DNA from: Pelosinus sp. UFO1
GTDB lineage: Bacteria > Bacillota > Negativicutes > DSM-13327
Assembly (NCBI RefSeq): GCF_000725345.1
Contig: NZ_CP008852.1
Span: 2,906,001-2,970,000 of the forward strand
Direction: 5' to 3'
DNA: 64,000 nt
Part shown: positions 1 to 9,342 of the stretch, piece by piece
Layout of the letters: the number at the start of each line of letters is the position of its first letter
Numbering within the stretch: the stretch's first letter is position 1
The notes under the pieces: generated by a model
Databases searched by the model: none
What the model saw: only the letters and a program-made list of their open reading frames with translations
Told to the model about the DNA's origin: nothing
Translations under genes and position numbers: made by a program

Positions 1-86
1 TCTTTGACAAAGACTTCCCCTACGGTAAGAGCATATAGTTATTCTTGCCTAAATAGCGAAATAGCAACAACCTATTGTAATACAAC

Positions 87-2219
87 CTATATTCCAAGCT
101 CTTTGCGTTTCTTTTCGATATGGTCTACATAAATTTGAATTGTTTTCTCTGCACTTGTTTCCACTGTTAATTTGCCTAAGCCTAAAGTTTCCGTAGTTTC
201 TGTTAATGTTTTTACTACTAAATCACTACCTGTTACAGAAGGAACAGGGGCAACATGTACTAACCAACCAAGGGCAATTGCAGTACAAGCATCGGCAACA
301 GCCTTTTGCTCCAAGTATTCTGGGGCACCGATAACAATTGGCAACATATTTGTATCTACATCTAAAGTATCCGCAATCTCCATAGCCGTCTGCGTCATCT
401 TTCCAATGTCCACACATGCACCATAAGAGAGGACCGGGGGAATTCCTAGGGATTTACAAACCGCTTTTAGGCCGGATCCAGCCTCATCTGCTGCTTTTGG
501 ATCAGCCAGTCCAGTATATTGCATAACCGAAGAAGTACACCCTCCTGATAACACAAGAATATCTTTTTCAATCAAACCTTTTGTAATCTTAAAGATATTA
601 CTACCACCTTGACCATAACGAGCCGTAGTACAACCAACTATCGTTGCAATACCACGAATCTTCCCTTCTACAATTGCATCAATAAGAGGTTTCCAAGAGC
701 CACCTAACGCTGCTTTAACTGATTCTGTACTAAAGCCAATCATGCAATCTGAGACATGTGGTGGAATGTAAACTTCTCTATTTTCAGCCTTACGTTTTGT
801 ATAGGCTGTAATGGCCATATCCAGAATTTTTTCTGCTTGTTTGCGCATTTCTTCAGGTTTAAATTCTACGACTTCTGTATCAGGCATACGGATGACTTCG
901 TGAGTGCTTACCATGGTAGTACCAAAACGTTTCGCATAAAGAGGTAAGGTCGGAATGGTACAGTTATAATCAAACATGAATAAATCTACAGCACCTGTGG
1001 CTAGTAAATATTCCTCTGACAACCATTCTCCTTCTTGGCCAGCATAAGCAGACATTTTTCCAGTATCTTCATAGTTTAATAATTGTTGCCCTTCACAAAC
1101 ATGTCCTAATACCTGAAGACCTGTTGCGCCAGCCTTTTTAGCCTTTTCTTGCCACTCAGGAGAAGAGGCAAGTTCAATAACAATATGAGCTGCAAGTGGC
1201 ATATGGCCATTTGTAATAATATTGACCTTTTCCTTATTTAACAAGCCCATATTTTGTTTTGCTGTTCTTATCTTTTGTGTACCCATTAATATTTCTTGTA
1301 ATATATCTAATGCAAATAAACCTTGGTATTCATTGGCAATCCCTAAACGTACCGAGGTTAATAGAAAATCGACCGGATCGGCATTTAAGTTTGTCATACA
1401 TTTTGTTTGTGCAAACGCAACCTCACTAAAGCCGCCACCAGGGAATAACTTTAATTTCCGCCACAGCTCTTGACGTTTAGGAGGAGCAAATACTTTAGTC
1501 ATTGCTGACTCTTCCCAATAAGGCCGGCTAATATCTTCCAAAACCCAGTTTGCGAAATTTACAGCAACTTTTTTTACATCTTCATGACTATCTAATCCGG
1601 CCATTTCAGCATATTTGAGTAATTTATCTTTATCGCGAATTTTTAAACCACTATCTGGATTTTCTGCTGCTGCCTTTAAAGTTCGGGCCACCTGCTGGGC
1701 ATGAAAAATATTAGCGGAAGTTCCAATCGTTACATGACGATATACAAAATTTCTTGATACCATTACATCCGCATCCACGCCACAAGCTCCGCGTGGTACT
1801 TTGGCATTTATACGACAAGGACCATTGGCACAAAGCTGACATGACAATCCTTGTACACAAAAAGTACAACGAATCTTTTCCTGTTGATCAAATCGATCAA
1901 ATACATTTGTAAGCCCTTGAGCATGAACATGTTGGTACATTTCACGCATAGCTGGATCTACAATAACATTAAGAGGAAATCCCTCTTTCCCCTGATCCGT
2001 TCCCTGAATATGTTTACGCTGCCATTTATGTACCTCTTCCATAGAAGGAGATTTCTCAATATCATAGTATTTTTTTGCGTTTTGATGCACGTCAAAATGT
2101 CGATTTGGATCATTTGTACCACTGGCATCACCTTTTCCTGAAACAGATTCCACATCACCTCGACTGGTTTGATCTGTACTTTTAATTAATGTTTCATTTC
2201 CTTGATCTGACAACTGCAT
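87..2219 (-). CDS. cooS: Anaerobic carbon monoxide dehydrogenase catalytic subunit
   Basis: Ni-Fe-S enzyme interconverting CO and CO2 in the cytoplasm. The 710-residue product carries the D/B-cluster cysteines (C118, C121, C127, C130, C135, then C146) and downstream C-cluster segments of the CooS family (YNC, GCTTARYGQGG, SGGCTSS, YGACVD). It is longer than the usual ~630-640 residues: about 75 extra hydrophilic residues precede the first cysteine. AAGGAGGT lies unusually close to the ATG (about 3 bases), yet no better start is apparent. No acetyl-CoA synthase, CooF or hydrogenase gene is visible next to it, so whether it serves CO oxidation, redox balance or acetogenesis cannot be decided here. 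The 86 bases beyond its stop show nothing recognisable. Confidence 0.95.
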   Translation of the reverse strand: MQLSDQGNETLIKSTDQTSRGDVESVSGKGDASGTNDPNRHFDVHQNAKKYYDIEKSPSMEEVHKWQRKHIQGTDQGKEGFPLNVIVDPAMREMYQHVHAQGLTNVFDRFDQQEKIRCTFCVQGLSCQLCANGPCRINAKVPRGACGVDADVMVSRNFVYRHVTIGTSANIFHAQQVARTLKAAAENPDSGLKIRDKDKLLKYAEMAGLDSHEDVKKVAVNFANWVLEDISRPYWEESAMTKVFAPPKRQELWRKLKLFPGGGFSEVAFAQTKCMTNLNADPVDFLLTSVRLGIANEYQGLFALDILQEILMGTQKIRTAKQNMGLLNKEKVNIITNGHMPLAAHIVIELASSPEWQEKAKKAGATGLQVLGHVCEGQQLLNYEDTGKMSAYAGQEGEWLSEEYLLATGAVDLFMFDYNCTIPTLPLYAKRFGTTMVSTHEVIRMPDTEVVEFKPEEMRKQAEKILDMAITAYTKRKAENREVYIPPHVSDCMIGFSTESVKAALGGSWKPLIDAIVEGKIRGIATIVGCTTARYGQGGSNIFKITKGLIEKDILVLSGGCTSSVMQYTGLADPKAADEAGSGLKAVCKSLGIPPVLSYGACVDIGKMTQTAMEIADTLDVDTNMLPIVIGAPEYLEQKAVADACTAIALGWLVHVAPVPSVTGSDLVVKTLTETTETLGLGKLTVETSAEKTIQIYVDHIEKKRKELGI

Positions 2220-2351
2220 TACCTCCTTTTTTTCTAGCTTTTGCTATTTTCAAAGAGGCTATTCATCTATATACAACACTTTCACTATAACTAATAGAAT
2301 ATTGTAGCTATGAGGAAACGAAAAGATACTATTTAAAATACTATACTCTAA

Positions 2352-2394
2352 AAAGAAAAGAAGCCTGCCTAAAGGCAAACCTCTTCTCTTACTT
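2352..2394 (-). terminator. Rho-independent terminator after RNase J gene
   Basis: Stem-loop around GAAGCCTGCC-TAAA-GGCAAACCTCTTC. Read on the minus strand it is followed by a T-rich stretch, between the RNase J stop and the cooS promoter region. Confidence 0.7.
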
Positions 2395-2433
2395 TTAGAT
2401 AAAACGTAATCTAATTATATAATCTCAGGGTTA

Positions 2434-4107
2434 TTAAACCTCCATAATAATAGGTAAAATCATTGGACTACGGCGAGTCTTCTCATAAACAAATTTACTT
2501 AAGGCATCTCGAACACTACCTTTGATTGCAGCCCATTCAGTCACTTTATTGGCCTCACAATTAGCAAGGACCTGCTTTACTTTTTGTTTAGCTTCAACCA
2601 TTAAGTGTCCTGATTCTCTAACATAGACAAAACCACGGGAAACTAAATCGGGACCCGCTACAACTGAGCCACTGGCCTTATCTATAGTGATAACTACAAT
2701 GAGAACTCCATCTTGAGATAATTTGCTACGATCACGCATAACAATATTTCCTACGTCACCTACTCCTAAACCATCAACAAAAACCTTACCTGACGTGACT
2801 TTCCCTGATAACTTCCCACTAACAACACCAGCTTCTTTGGAAAACTCAAAGACCTGTCCGTTACTACCTATAAAAATATTTTCCTTGGCAACGCCCAATT
2901 CTTGAGCTATCTTTCCATGGCTTATTAACATCCGATACTCGCCATGCACGGGAATAAAGTATTGAGGACGAACTAAGGTTAACATTAATTTTAATTCTTC
3001 CTGGCTGGCATGCCCTGAAACGTGAATACCAGCAGAACGTTCATGTATCACTTCTGCTCCTAATCGTAATAAGGCGTCAATCGTCTTTGACACGGATTTC
3101 TCATTACCTGGAATCGGTGTCGCAGAAATAATAACAGTATCACTAGGACTAATCTCAATTTTTCGATGATCGTTCATTGCCATTCTCGTTAAGGCAGACA
3201 TAGGTTCCCCTTGGCTACCAGTCGATAAAATCAATATTTGGTTTCCTGGATAGTTTTTAATCTCATCAATGTCAATTATGACACCTTCGGGAACCGTTAA
3301 GTACCCAAGTTCTGTAGCAATATTTACAACGTTAATCATACTGCGTCCGATAATTGCCACCTTACGGCCATATTTACAAGCAGACGTAATCGCCTGCTGT
3401 ACACGTAATACGTTGGATGCAAAGGTAGCTAAAAGAATTCGCCCCTTCGCATTGTGAAATGCTTCATCCAAAGCAATGCCGACCTGTCGTTCTGATTTCG
3501 TAAAACCCGGTCGTTCCGCATTCGTGCTGTCAGACATCAAGACGAGTACACCTTCGTCACCTAATTCGGCGAATTTATGAATATCCATTGCTTTACCGTC
3601 AACTGGTGTATAATCAATTTTAAAATCACCCGTATGGACAATTGTCCCAACCGGAGTCTTAAAATACATTCCTACGGCATCAGGAATGGAGTGACATACG
3701 CGAATGAACCCTACTTGAATGGTACCAAATGATATTTGATCGCCTGGGTTCACTGGAACCAACTTGTAGTTTGCCACGCCATTTTCTTTTAATCGGCACT
3801 CGGCTAACCCTAATGCAAGACGCGTACCATAGACGGGTACATCAATTTGCTTTAATAGATAGGATAAAGAACCAATGTGGTCTTCGTGGCCATGAGTGAT
3901 AACAACCGCCCTTATCTTATCCTGATTTTCAAGAAGATAGGAGATATCAGGTATAACTAAGTCAATCCCTAACATATCATCTTCTGGAAATGCTAAACCA
4001 GAATCAAGAATGATAATATCATCTTCGTAGCGAATTACTGTCATATTCTTGCCGATTTCGCCTAACCCACCAAGTGGAATAATGGCTAATTTATTTTGTT
4101 TTTCCAA
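2434..4107 (-). CDS. rnj: Ribonuclease J (metallo-beta-lactamase/beta-CASP RNase)
   Basis: Endo- and 5'-exoribonuclease for mRNA decay and RNA maturation. The N-terminal metallo-beta-lactamase motif HGHEDH is at residues 72-77, preceded by the family signature LGGLGEIGKN near residue 12; beta-CASP and C-terminal domains follow. The open frame extends 33 codons further upstream, but a TTG at 4105-4107 lies seven bases after a strong GGAGGT and gives the family-typical N-terminus and length (557 residues), so I choose TTG. The upstream extension has no family similarity I recognise. The gene is 182 bases downstream of the histidine kinase on the same strand and ends in its own terminator. Confidence 0.95.
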   Translation of the reverse strand: MEKQNKLAIIPLGGLGEIGKNMTVIRYEDDIIILDSGLAFPEDDMLGIDLVIPDISYLLENQDKIRAVVITHGHEDHIGSLSYLLKQIDVPVYGTRLALGLAECRLKENGVANYKLVPVNPGDQISFGTIQVGFIRVCHSIPDAVGMYFKTPVGTIVHTGDFKIDYTPVDGKAMDIHKFAELGDEGVLVLMSDSTNAERPGFTKSERQVGIALDEAFHNAKGRILLATFASNVLRVQQAITSACKYGRKVAIIGRSMINVVNIATELGYLTVPEGVIIDIDEIKNYPGNQILILSTGSQGEPMSALTRMAMNDHRKIEISPSDTVIISATPIPGNEKSVSKTIDALLRLGAEVIHERSAGIHVSGHASQEELKLMLTLVRPQYFIPVHGEYRMLISHGKIAQELGVAKENIFIGSNGQVFEFSKEAGVVSGKLSGKVTSGKVFVDGLGVGDVGNIVMRDRSKLSQDGVLIVVITIDKASGSVVAGPDLVSRGFVYVRESGHLMVEAKQKVKQVLANCEANKVTEWAAIKGSVRDALSKFVYEKTRRSPMILPIIMEV

Positions 4108-4289
4108 GAAAAATACCTCCAATATTTGAGTTTGTACATTTAAGTTTTTTTCACCAATAGACGTTCCGTAAACCAACCGTTCCCGCTTTCGATTGGTTTC
4201 ATCCAAATGTTCATAAATGAAAATACCCGCTCAAAACCCATTACTTTCTATTGTACTTCAAATTGCTTCAATATACAAGTTTTGGCGTA

Positions 4290-5381
4290 TTAAACAATAC
4301 TTTTTTCACAATTTTTACCCTTTAATGGAATTTCCACAAAAATTTTAGTGCCTTGACCTAGTGCTGATTTAATAACAAATTTTCCTTCCACCAAAGCAAC
4401 ACGTTCTCTCATTCCATAAATACCCAAACAAGTATGGCTATGGGAATTTCTAACGATTTCTGTATCAAAACCTACACCGTCATCATCAACCAACAAAATA
4501 AGTTTATCCTGTTTTTTATTTAAGGATACCCAAACCTGTTTTGCTTTTCCATGTTTGACTATATTCGTTAATGCTTCCTGTAAAATACGATATAATGTGA
4601 TTTCTACTTCAGGAGAAAATCGTTCTCTTGATAAGTTATTAAAATCAACATACATAGAAATTCCATATTGCTTAGTATAGTTTTCTATATATTTTTTAGC
4701 AGCAGCTACTAACCCTAAGTCATCTAATAATACAGGGCGTAATTCAACTGCCATATGATGCACCGCTTCTAAGGTCGTAACCGCAAGGTCACGCATTTCT
4801 AGTATCTTTTCTTGCTCCTCGCTACTTTGCACTTGCTCTGCGAGGACACGTAGACCAACAATGATGGAAGTTAAGGACTGGCTTGTTTCATCGTGGAGCT
4901 CCCGTGATATTCTTTTACGTTCATCTTCTTGTATTGTAATTATTTTATTTAAAAATATAGACTGAAGTTCTTCTTTTTCTGTTAATGCCCCTACTAACCT
5001 TTCCTGCCTGGCATTTGATTGAAGATTGGCTTCTACGAAACGTGCAGCTAACCTCGCATAAGGCTCCGCAGTTTTTTGATCACCAGTTACGCCAATTAAG
5101 CCAATACATTGCTCCTCAAACATTATAGGAACATTAAAGCCATTGCGGGTACCAGGCATATCTATTTCATCTTCTTCACTAACATAAAACTCCTTCACAA
5201 CCCCATTCTGCAGCATCTTTGCCCCGGCTTCATGAATTTGTCCAATACGTTCTCTACTAAAAGACGCAATAATTACTCCATGTTCATCAAGTATATTTAC
5301 ATTCTTATTTAATTCAACAGCTACAGTATCTACTAAAGACTGCGCAAATTTCGCATCTAATCGTCTATGTTCATTTTCCAC
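4290..5381 (-). CDS. Soluble sensor histidine kinase with diacid-recognition-like input domain
   Basis: NarL/DegS-class kinase of 363 residues. Residues about 5-120 resemble the sugar-diacid-recognition (CdaR N-terminal) domain; a HisKA_3 dimerisation domain follows, with phospho-acceptor H163 in ELHDETSQ; the HATPase domain has an N-box (NIVKHG), a DDDGVGFD G1 box and GIYGMRERV. There is no membrane segment, so it should sense a cytoplasmic ligand. The start is GTG with GGAGG seven bases upstream. No response-regulator gene lies in the window, so the partner is unknown. The ligand is inferred only from the domain resemblance. Confidence 0.85.
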   Translation of the reverse strand: MENEHRRLDAKFAQSLVDTVAVELNKNVNILDEHGVIIASFSRERIGQIHEAGAKMLQNGVVKEFYVSEEDEIDMPGTRNGFNVPIMFEEQCIGLIGVTGDQKTAEPYARLAARFVEANLQSNARQERLVGALTEKEELQSIFLNKIITIQEDERKRISRELHDETSQSLTSIIVGLRVLAEQVQSSEEQEKILEMRDLAVTTLEAVHHMAVELRPVLLDDLGLVAAAKKYIENYTKQYGISMYVDFNNLSRERFSPEVEITLYRILQEALTNIVKHGKAKQVWVSLNKKQDKLILLVDDDGVGFDTEIVRNSHSHTCLGIYGMRERVALVEGKFVIKSALGQGTKIFVEIPLKGKNCEKSIV

Positions 5382-5481
5382 TTGGAAACCTCCAAAAATA
5401 TTCTTGCGTATCCTATTTCTTCAGACACTTTGCATAATCCTATATTTTTTAAAATTTCAAAAAATATATTTTAATTATTGA

Positions 5482-5510
5482 TTGACAAGTAATCATAGTT
5501 TTAATAAAAT
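5482..5510 (+). promoter_or_regulatory. Sigma-70-type promoter of the lysine permease
   Basis: TTGACA (5482-5487), 17-base spacer, TAAAAT (5505-5510), just upstream of the lysine riboswitch. Confidence 0.8.
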
Positions 5511-5532
5511 AAGCAAAGAATTGAATAGGTTG

Positions 5533-5770
5533 TGATTATAGAGGTGCAAGTGTTATGAGTAAGTATAGTGAGCCGGAAGCAATGAACTATACTGAAAGGA
5601 ATAGTTGCCGAAACAAAAAAATTCCTACTTTTTTTGTTGGGCTTGTATTGAATAAATGCAAGACTGTCACCAAAAGCTTCTTTTGGGTGGAGTGCTATCT
5701 CACACAAGCGGTAATTTATCTTTGTATAAATTTTTTGGTTGTGAGATAGCTCACAACCATTTTATTTTGT
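5533..5770 (+). promoter_or_regulatory. Lysine riboswitch (L box) with terminator
   Basis: The leader contains the L-box landmarks in order: AGAGGTGCAAGT, AGTAAGTATAGTGAG, CTGAAAGG, GCCGAA, GACTGTCA, GGAGTGCTATCTC. A terminator GGTTGTGAG-atag-CTCACAACC (5737-5758) followed by T-rich sequence comes next. The GCTATCTCACA closing region can pair with TGTGAGATAG of the terminator, giving the alternative antiterminator. It directly precedes the permease gene, so lysine should switch transcription off. Spurious reading frames on both strands overlap this RNA. Confidence 0.92.
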
Positions 5771-5787
5771 AAATTAGGAGGTAAATT

Positions 5788-7209
5788 ATGTCAATTCCTA
5801 CTGTAAATCTGAAAGAATTATGTCCAGAAAAAGTAGGCCTCAAGCGTGACATGAAATCACGCCACCTTATGATGATTTCTATCGGTGGTACCATTGGTAC
5901 TGGACTCTTTCTAGGATCAGGTCAAACCCTTAGTCAAGCAGGTCCTCTTGGTGCTGTTCTTGCCTACCTAACAGGCGGTTTTATCATGTATATGGTTCTC
6001 TTATGCTTAGGTGAACTAACGGCAGCCATGCCTGTTTCTGGCTCGTTTCAAAGTTATGCCTCTCGTTTCATATCCCCTGGAGCTGGTTTCACCACTGGCT
6101 GGTTATACTGGATAAACTGGGCAATTTGTATTGCTGCTGACTTTACCGCTGCAGGTATTATTATGAATAATTGGTTTCCACAATTGGCGATCTGGATGTG
6201 GTGTGGAATCTTTGCTGTGATGTTAGCCTTATTAAACATCATCTCGGTAAAGGCCTATGGTGAAGCAGAATTCTGGTTTGCTGGTATCAAAGTAACTGCA
6301 ATTTTAGCTTTTATTGTCGCTGGTGCAGGTCTGTTGTTTGGTTTTTCTAGTCATTCTCTCCCTATTGTCGGGCTCTCCAATTTTAATACTGGCTCTGGTC
6401 TTTTTCCGAATGGCTTTGAAGCAGTATTTTTAACTATGATCGCTGTAGTGTACTCTTTCCAAGGTGCTGAGCTTGTAGGGATTGCTGCAGGTGAATGCGA
6501 AGACCCAAGTAAAAATGTTCCTCGCGTTATTAAAGGGATTACTTTCCGCATTATTATATTTTATGTGTTAGCCATGGTTGTACTCGCAGGTATTATTCCT
6601 TGGCAAGAAGCAAGTGTCTTAGAAAGTCCTTTTGCCCATGTATTCGGTATGTTAGGATTCCCTTTAGCAAAAGATATTATGAGTTTTGTTGTTATGACCT
6701 CCGCCTTATCTGCAGGTAATTCCGCTTTATATGCCTGCTCTCGTCTCCTCTGGTCTATGTCCAAGGAAGGATTAGCACCTAATTTTCTAGGCAAGCTAAA
6801 CTCTCGTGGTGTTCCTATCAATGGTGTTTATTTGACTCTAGTATTAGCTTGCATGTCTTTACTTACCAGTGAGTATGCTGCCGATACCGTATATTTGTGG
6901 CTTATGTCTAGTACAGGGCTTACAGGTTGTCTAATTTGGGTTATTATTGCTTGGTGCCAGATAAACTTCCGTAGAGAATTTGCTCGCCTAGGTGGTAAAT
7001 TGGAACAACTCAAATTTCGTACACCATTCTACCCACTTGTACCTGTACTTGCTTTGGTATTAAACATTGGTGTTATTTTCAGTCTATATTTCGATGAATC
7101 ACAACGTATTGTTCTTTACACTGGTATTCCTGTACTGCTTGCTATCTATTTATATTATGTAATATTTTTAGATAAAAAAATCACAGGATCGAAAGCCCAA
7201 AGCCTGTAA
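5788..7209 (+). CDS. lysP: Lysine-specific permease (APC family)
   Basis: Amino acid/proton symporter of the inner membrane, 473 residues with about 12 hydrophobic segments. The first helix has the APC motif ISIGGTIGTGLFLGSG (residues about 30-45). The N-terminus and the long YAxRFxxPxxGFxxGWxYW stretch resemble LysP/AAT-type permeases. The lysine riboswitch in its leader strongly supports lysine as substrate, which sequence similarity alone would not. An AGGAGG site lies seven bases before the ATG. The gene is monocistronic, ending in a strong terminator. Confidence 0.92.
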   Translation: MSIPTVNLKELCPEKVGLKRDMKSRHLMMISIGGTIGTGLFLGSGQTLSQAGPLGAVLAYLTGGFIMYMVLLCLGELTAAMPVSGSFQSYASRFISPGAGFTTGWLYWINWAICIAADFTAAGIIMNNWFPQLAIWMWCGIFAVMLALLNIISVKAYGEAEFWFAGIKVTAILAFIVAGAGLLFGFSSHSLPIVGLSNFNTGSGLFPNGFEAVFLTMIAVVYSFQGAELVGIAAGECEDPSKNVPRVIKGITFRIIIFYVLAMVVLAGIIPWQEASVLESPFAHVFGMLGFPLAKDIMSFVVMTSALSAGNSALYACSRLLWSMSKEGLAPNFLGKLNSRGVPINGVYLTLVLACMSLLTSEYAADTVYLWLMSSTGLTGCLIWVIIAWCQINFRREFARLGGKLEQLKFRTPFYPLVPVLALVLNIGVIFSLYFDESQRIVLYTGIPVLLAIYLYYVIFLDKKITGSKAQSL

Positions 7210-7215
7210 ATATAA

Positions 7216-7254
7216 AAAATGGTGGCCTCTTAAATGAGGTCACCATTTTTTTAT
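7216..7254 (+). terminator. Terminator of lysP
   Basis: AATGGTGGCCTC-ttaaat-GAGGTCACCATT followed by TTTTTTATTT. Confidence 0.9.
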
Positions 7255-7336
7255 TTACAGGCAAAACTTACTATGAAACACAGCCCCCTATTTATGTTAT
7301 AATATTATGTAAATTAAATAGGTAGGAGGCATCATT

Positions 7337-8293
7337 ATGGATTCCTTATCCCATGCACTAATTGGCATGGCTGTTGCTGGTTTATCTGGACATCCTCTAT
7401 CCTTACATGATCCTATTTATCTTGCGACGGTTATTGGCGCGCAAGCACCTGATTTTGATATTATCGCTCAAGTCAAAGGAAATTTTTCTTACCTTAGACA
7501 GCACCGCTCTTTTTCTCATTCCATCCCTGGTTTATGCATGTGGGCAGCTATGATTAGCTTAAGTCTTTATGCTTTTATGCCGGAAACCAATCTTTTTTCC
7601 TTATTTGGCTGGGCCTTTGCTGGTTGTCTGTCACACAGTATCATTGATTATTTTAATACCCATGGAGTGGCAATTTTATGGCCTTTTCGTAAGGAACGCA
7701 AAAGCTTACAACTTTTAAATGTATTTGACCCTATACTCCTATTGCTCATGACGAGTATCTATACTTTACCCATTACTATGTTTATCTTATCTTGTCTTAC
7801 TTTTTTTACGATTGTGGCATATATTAGCCTTCGCATACTCCTCCGCAAAAAGGCAAGAAGGCAAATACATGAGATATTTTCCCATGAAGATATTGTACAA
7901 GTCTCAATTATGCCTTCCTTACAGCGTATATTATTTTGGGATTTTGTCTTAGAAACAAAACAATCTTATACAGTTGGACAACTAGGAGCTATTTATCCCG
8001 TATTAGAAACCAATGCCAACTTAACAAAACAAAAAGCTGTTTCTCCCTTTACCTTGCAAGCCCAAAAAACGATACTTGGTGATTTTTTCACTACCTTTAC
8101 CCCCTTTATTTATTTTGAAGAGGAACAAAGCCTTCATTCCAGCTGTGTAAATATTTACGACCTTCGCTATATCGCAAATAAAGAATTTCTACACCGAGGG
8201 ACGATCATTTTTGATAATAATCGACTTCCAACAGAGTCTTATCTTTATTCCTATGGAAATACAATGAAAATTCCATGTAACCAGCTAAGGTAA
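7337..8293 (+). CDS. YdjM/DUF457-type membrane-bound metal-dependent hydrolase family protein
   Basis: 318 residues. The N-terminal half matches the YbcI/YdjM (DUF457) membrane family: MDSLSHALIGMAVAG, the AQAPDFDII aspartates (residues about 36-44) and HRSFSHS (about 57-63), with several hydrophobic segments to residue ~170. Conserved His/Asp residues suggest metal binding, but the reaction is unknown in the family. The C-terminal ~140 residues are soluble. GTAGGAGG precedes the ATG and TATAAT-like bases lie near 7297. It stands alone between two terminators. Confidence 0.8.
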   Translation: MDSLSHALIGMAVAGLSGHPLSLHDPIYLATVIGAQAPDFDIIAQVKGNFSYLRQHRSFSHSIPGLCMWAAMISLSLYAFMPETNLFSLFGWAFAGCLSHSIIDYFNTHGVAILWPFRKERKSLQLLNVFDPILLLLMTSIYTLPITMFILSCLTFFTIVAYISLRILLRKKARRQIHEIFSHEDIVQVSIMPSLQRILFWDFVLETKQSYTVGQLGAIYPVLETNANLTKQKAVSPFTLQAQKTILGDFFTTFTPFIYFEEEQSLHSSCVNIYDLRYIANKEFLHRGTIIFDNNRLPTESYLYSYGNTMKIPCNQLR

Positions 8294-8295
8294 CA

Positions 8296-8342
8296 CAAAC
8301 AGAAAAAAATTCTCCTGAGGATTTTTTTCTGTTTCTTTTTTT
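8296..8342 (+). terminator. Terminator after the DUF457-type gene
   Basis: AAACAGAAAAAAATTCTC-ctga-GGATTTTTTTCTGTTT followed by CTTTTTTT. Confidence 0.85.
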
Positions 8343-8461
8343 CTACAAATTTGAATTCCTTCTAGTACTTCCCTTACAACATTTACCTCTTCTTTTAGGA
8401 AAGGGCTTTCAAACTTTTTGGCGAATCTCTCTAACATTATGTAAACAAGAGGGGTTTTTCT

Positions 8462-9331
8462 ATGTCGAAATGGATACAAGCTTTTTTATCGATTACATTA
8501 ACATTTGTAACCAATACAACCTTGGCATCATCTGACTCTTTCTCAATTGGAACCTGGCATACTTCCGGATTACAAAGCTGGCAGACTACATTTCCTTTAC
8601 ATACAAAGGTAATTGATGGTGCCTCCGAATTGAATTACCCACACGAAGACATTTATCTCATAGCAAGTTTTGGCAAGAAACTAGCAAAACACCAATCTCT
8701 ACAGCTTGAAGTAGGCATGACAACCAGTCCTACTACCAAGCTTGGCACTGATTCCGATTGGGACTATTCAAAAAATAATAATTTATGGTATTTTGGCACT
8801 TTTGACACGCAAAATAAAGGTCTTTTTGTCACAGCCGACTGGAAAAAAAATCTTACAAAACGCACTGATTTCTTAGCTGGGTATCAGTATAATCGAAACC
8901 TTTACTCTATGAAAAATGGCTTTTACTCAATAGAAGATTATTCAAACGTAAATGTCCCCCTCGTCAATTTAGATTCAAGCTATCTTATGATTTATCAAGG
9001 TCCACATTTCGGGGTACGGCATACAATTCCCTTAACGAATACAACTGCACTTATTGGCTCTTTCATATATTCCCCTTTACTGTTAGCCCAAGGTCAGGGC
9101 TGGTGGAATCTACGTGATTTATCATTTGCCCATTCTGGTACGGCAAGAATGTTTGATACAAAAATTGGTTTACAATTTGCTCTAAACTCAACCTCAGTAC
9201 TTTCCTTAGGTTATCGCTATCAATATTTTAGTCTTTATAACGGCCGAGAAAATACAAATCCAGACATAATATGGAACAAGGCGGTTAATGTTCAAAAGGG
9301 CTATTATATGACTGGAATTATCAAGTTTTAG
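8462..9331 (+). CDS. Outer-membrane beta-barrel protein of the PGA locus
   Basis: 289 residues with a signal peptide (hydrophobic residues about 5-22, cut near LASS). The rest is rich in alternating aromatic/polar strands (LGYRYQYFSLYN, GYYMTGIIKF) and ends in Phe, the mark of a BAM-assembled outer-membrane barrel. Its size would fit an 8-10-stranded barrel; omptin- or OmpW-like folds are possible but I recognise no active-site signature. It ends 11 bases before pgaA, so it is probably the first gene of that operon and may help polymer export or modification (inference). Confidence 0.75.
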   Translation: MSKWIQAFLSITLTFVTNTTLASSDSFSIGTWHTSGLQSWQTTFPLHTKVIDGASELNYPHEDIYLIASFGKKLAKHQSLQLEVGMTTSPTTKLGTDSDWDYSKNNNLWYFGTFDTQNKGLFVTADWKKNLTKRTDFLAGYQYNRNLYSMKNGFYSIEDYSNVNVPLVNLDSSYLMIYQGPHFGVRHTIPLTNTTALIGSFIYSPLLLAQGQGWWNLRDLSFAHSGTARMFDTKIGLQFALNSTSVLSLGYRYQYFSLYNGRENTNPDIIWNKAVNVQKGYYMTGIIKF

Positions 9332-9342
9332 AGGAGCTTTCT

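Noticed and set aside
4108-4206. 33-codon N-terminal extension of RNase J
   Set aside because: TTG 4107 has the ribosome site and the family-typical N-terminus; the extension crosses that ribosome site.
5501-5749. Open frames on both strands between the kinase and lysP (64 and 68 residues)
   Set aside because: They coincide with the lysine riboswitch; no ribosome site and no family resemblance.
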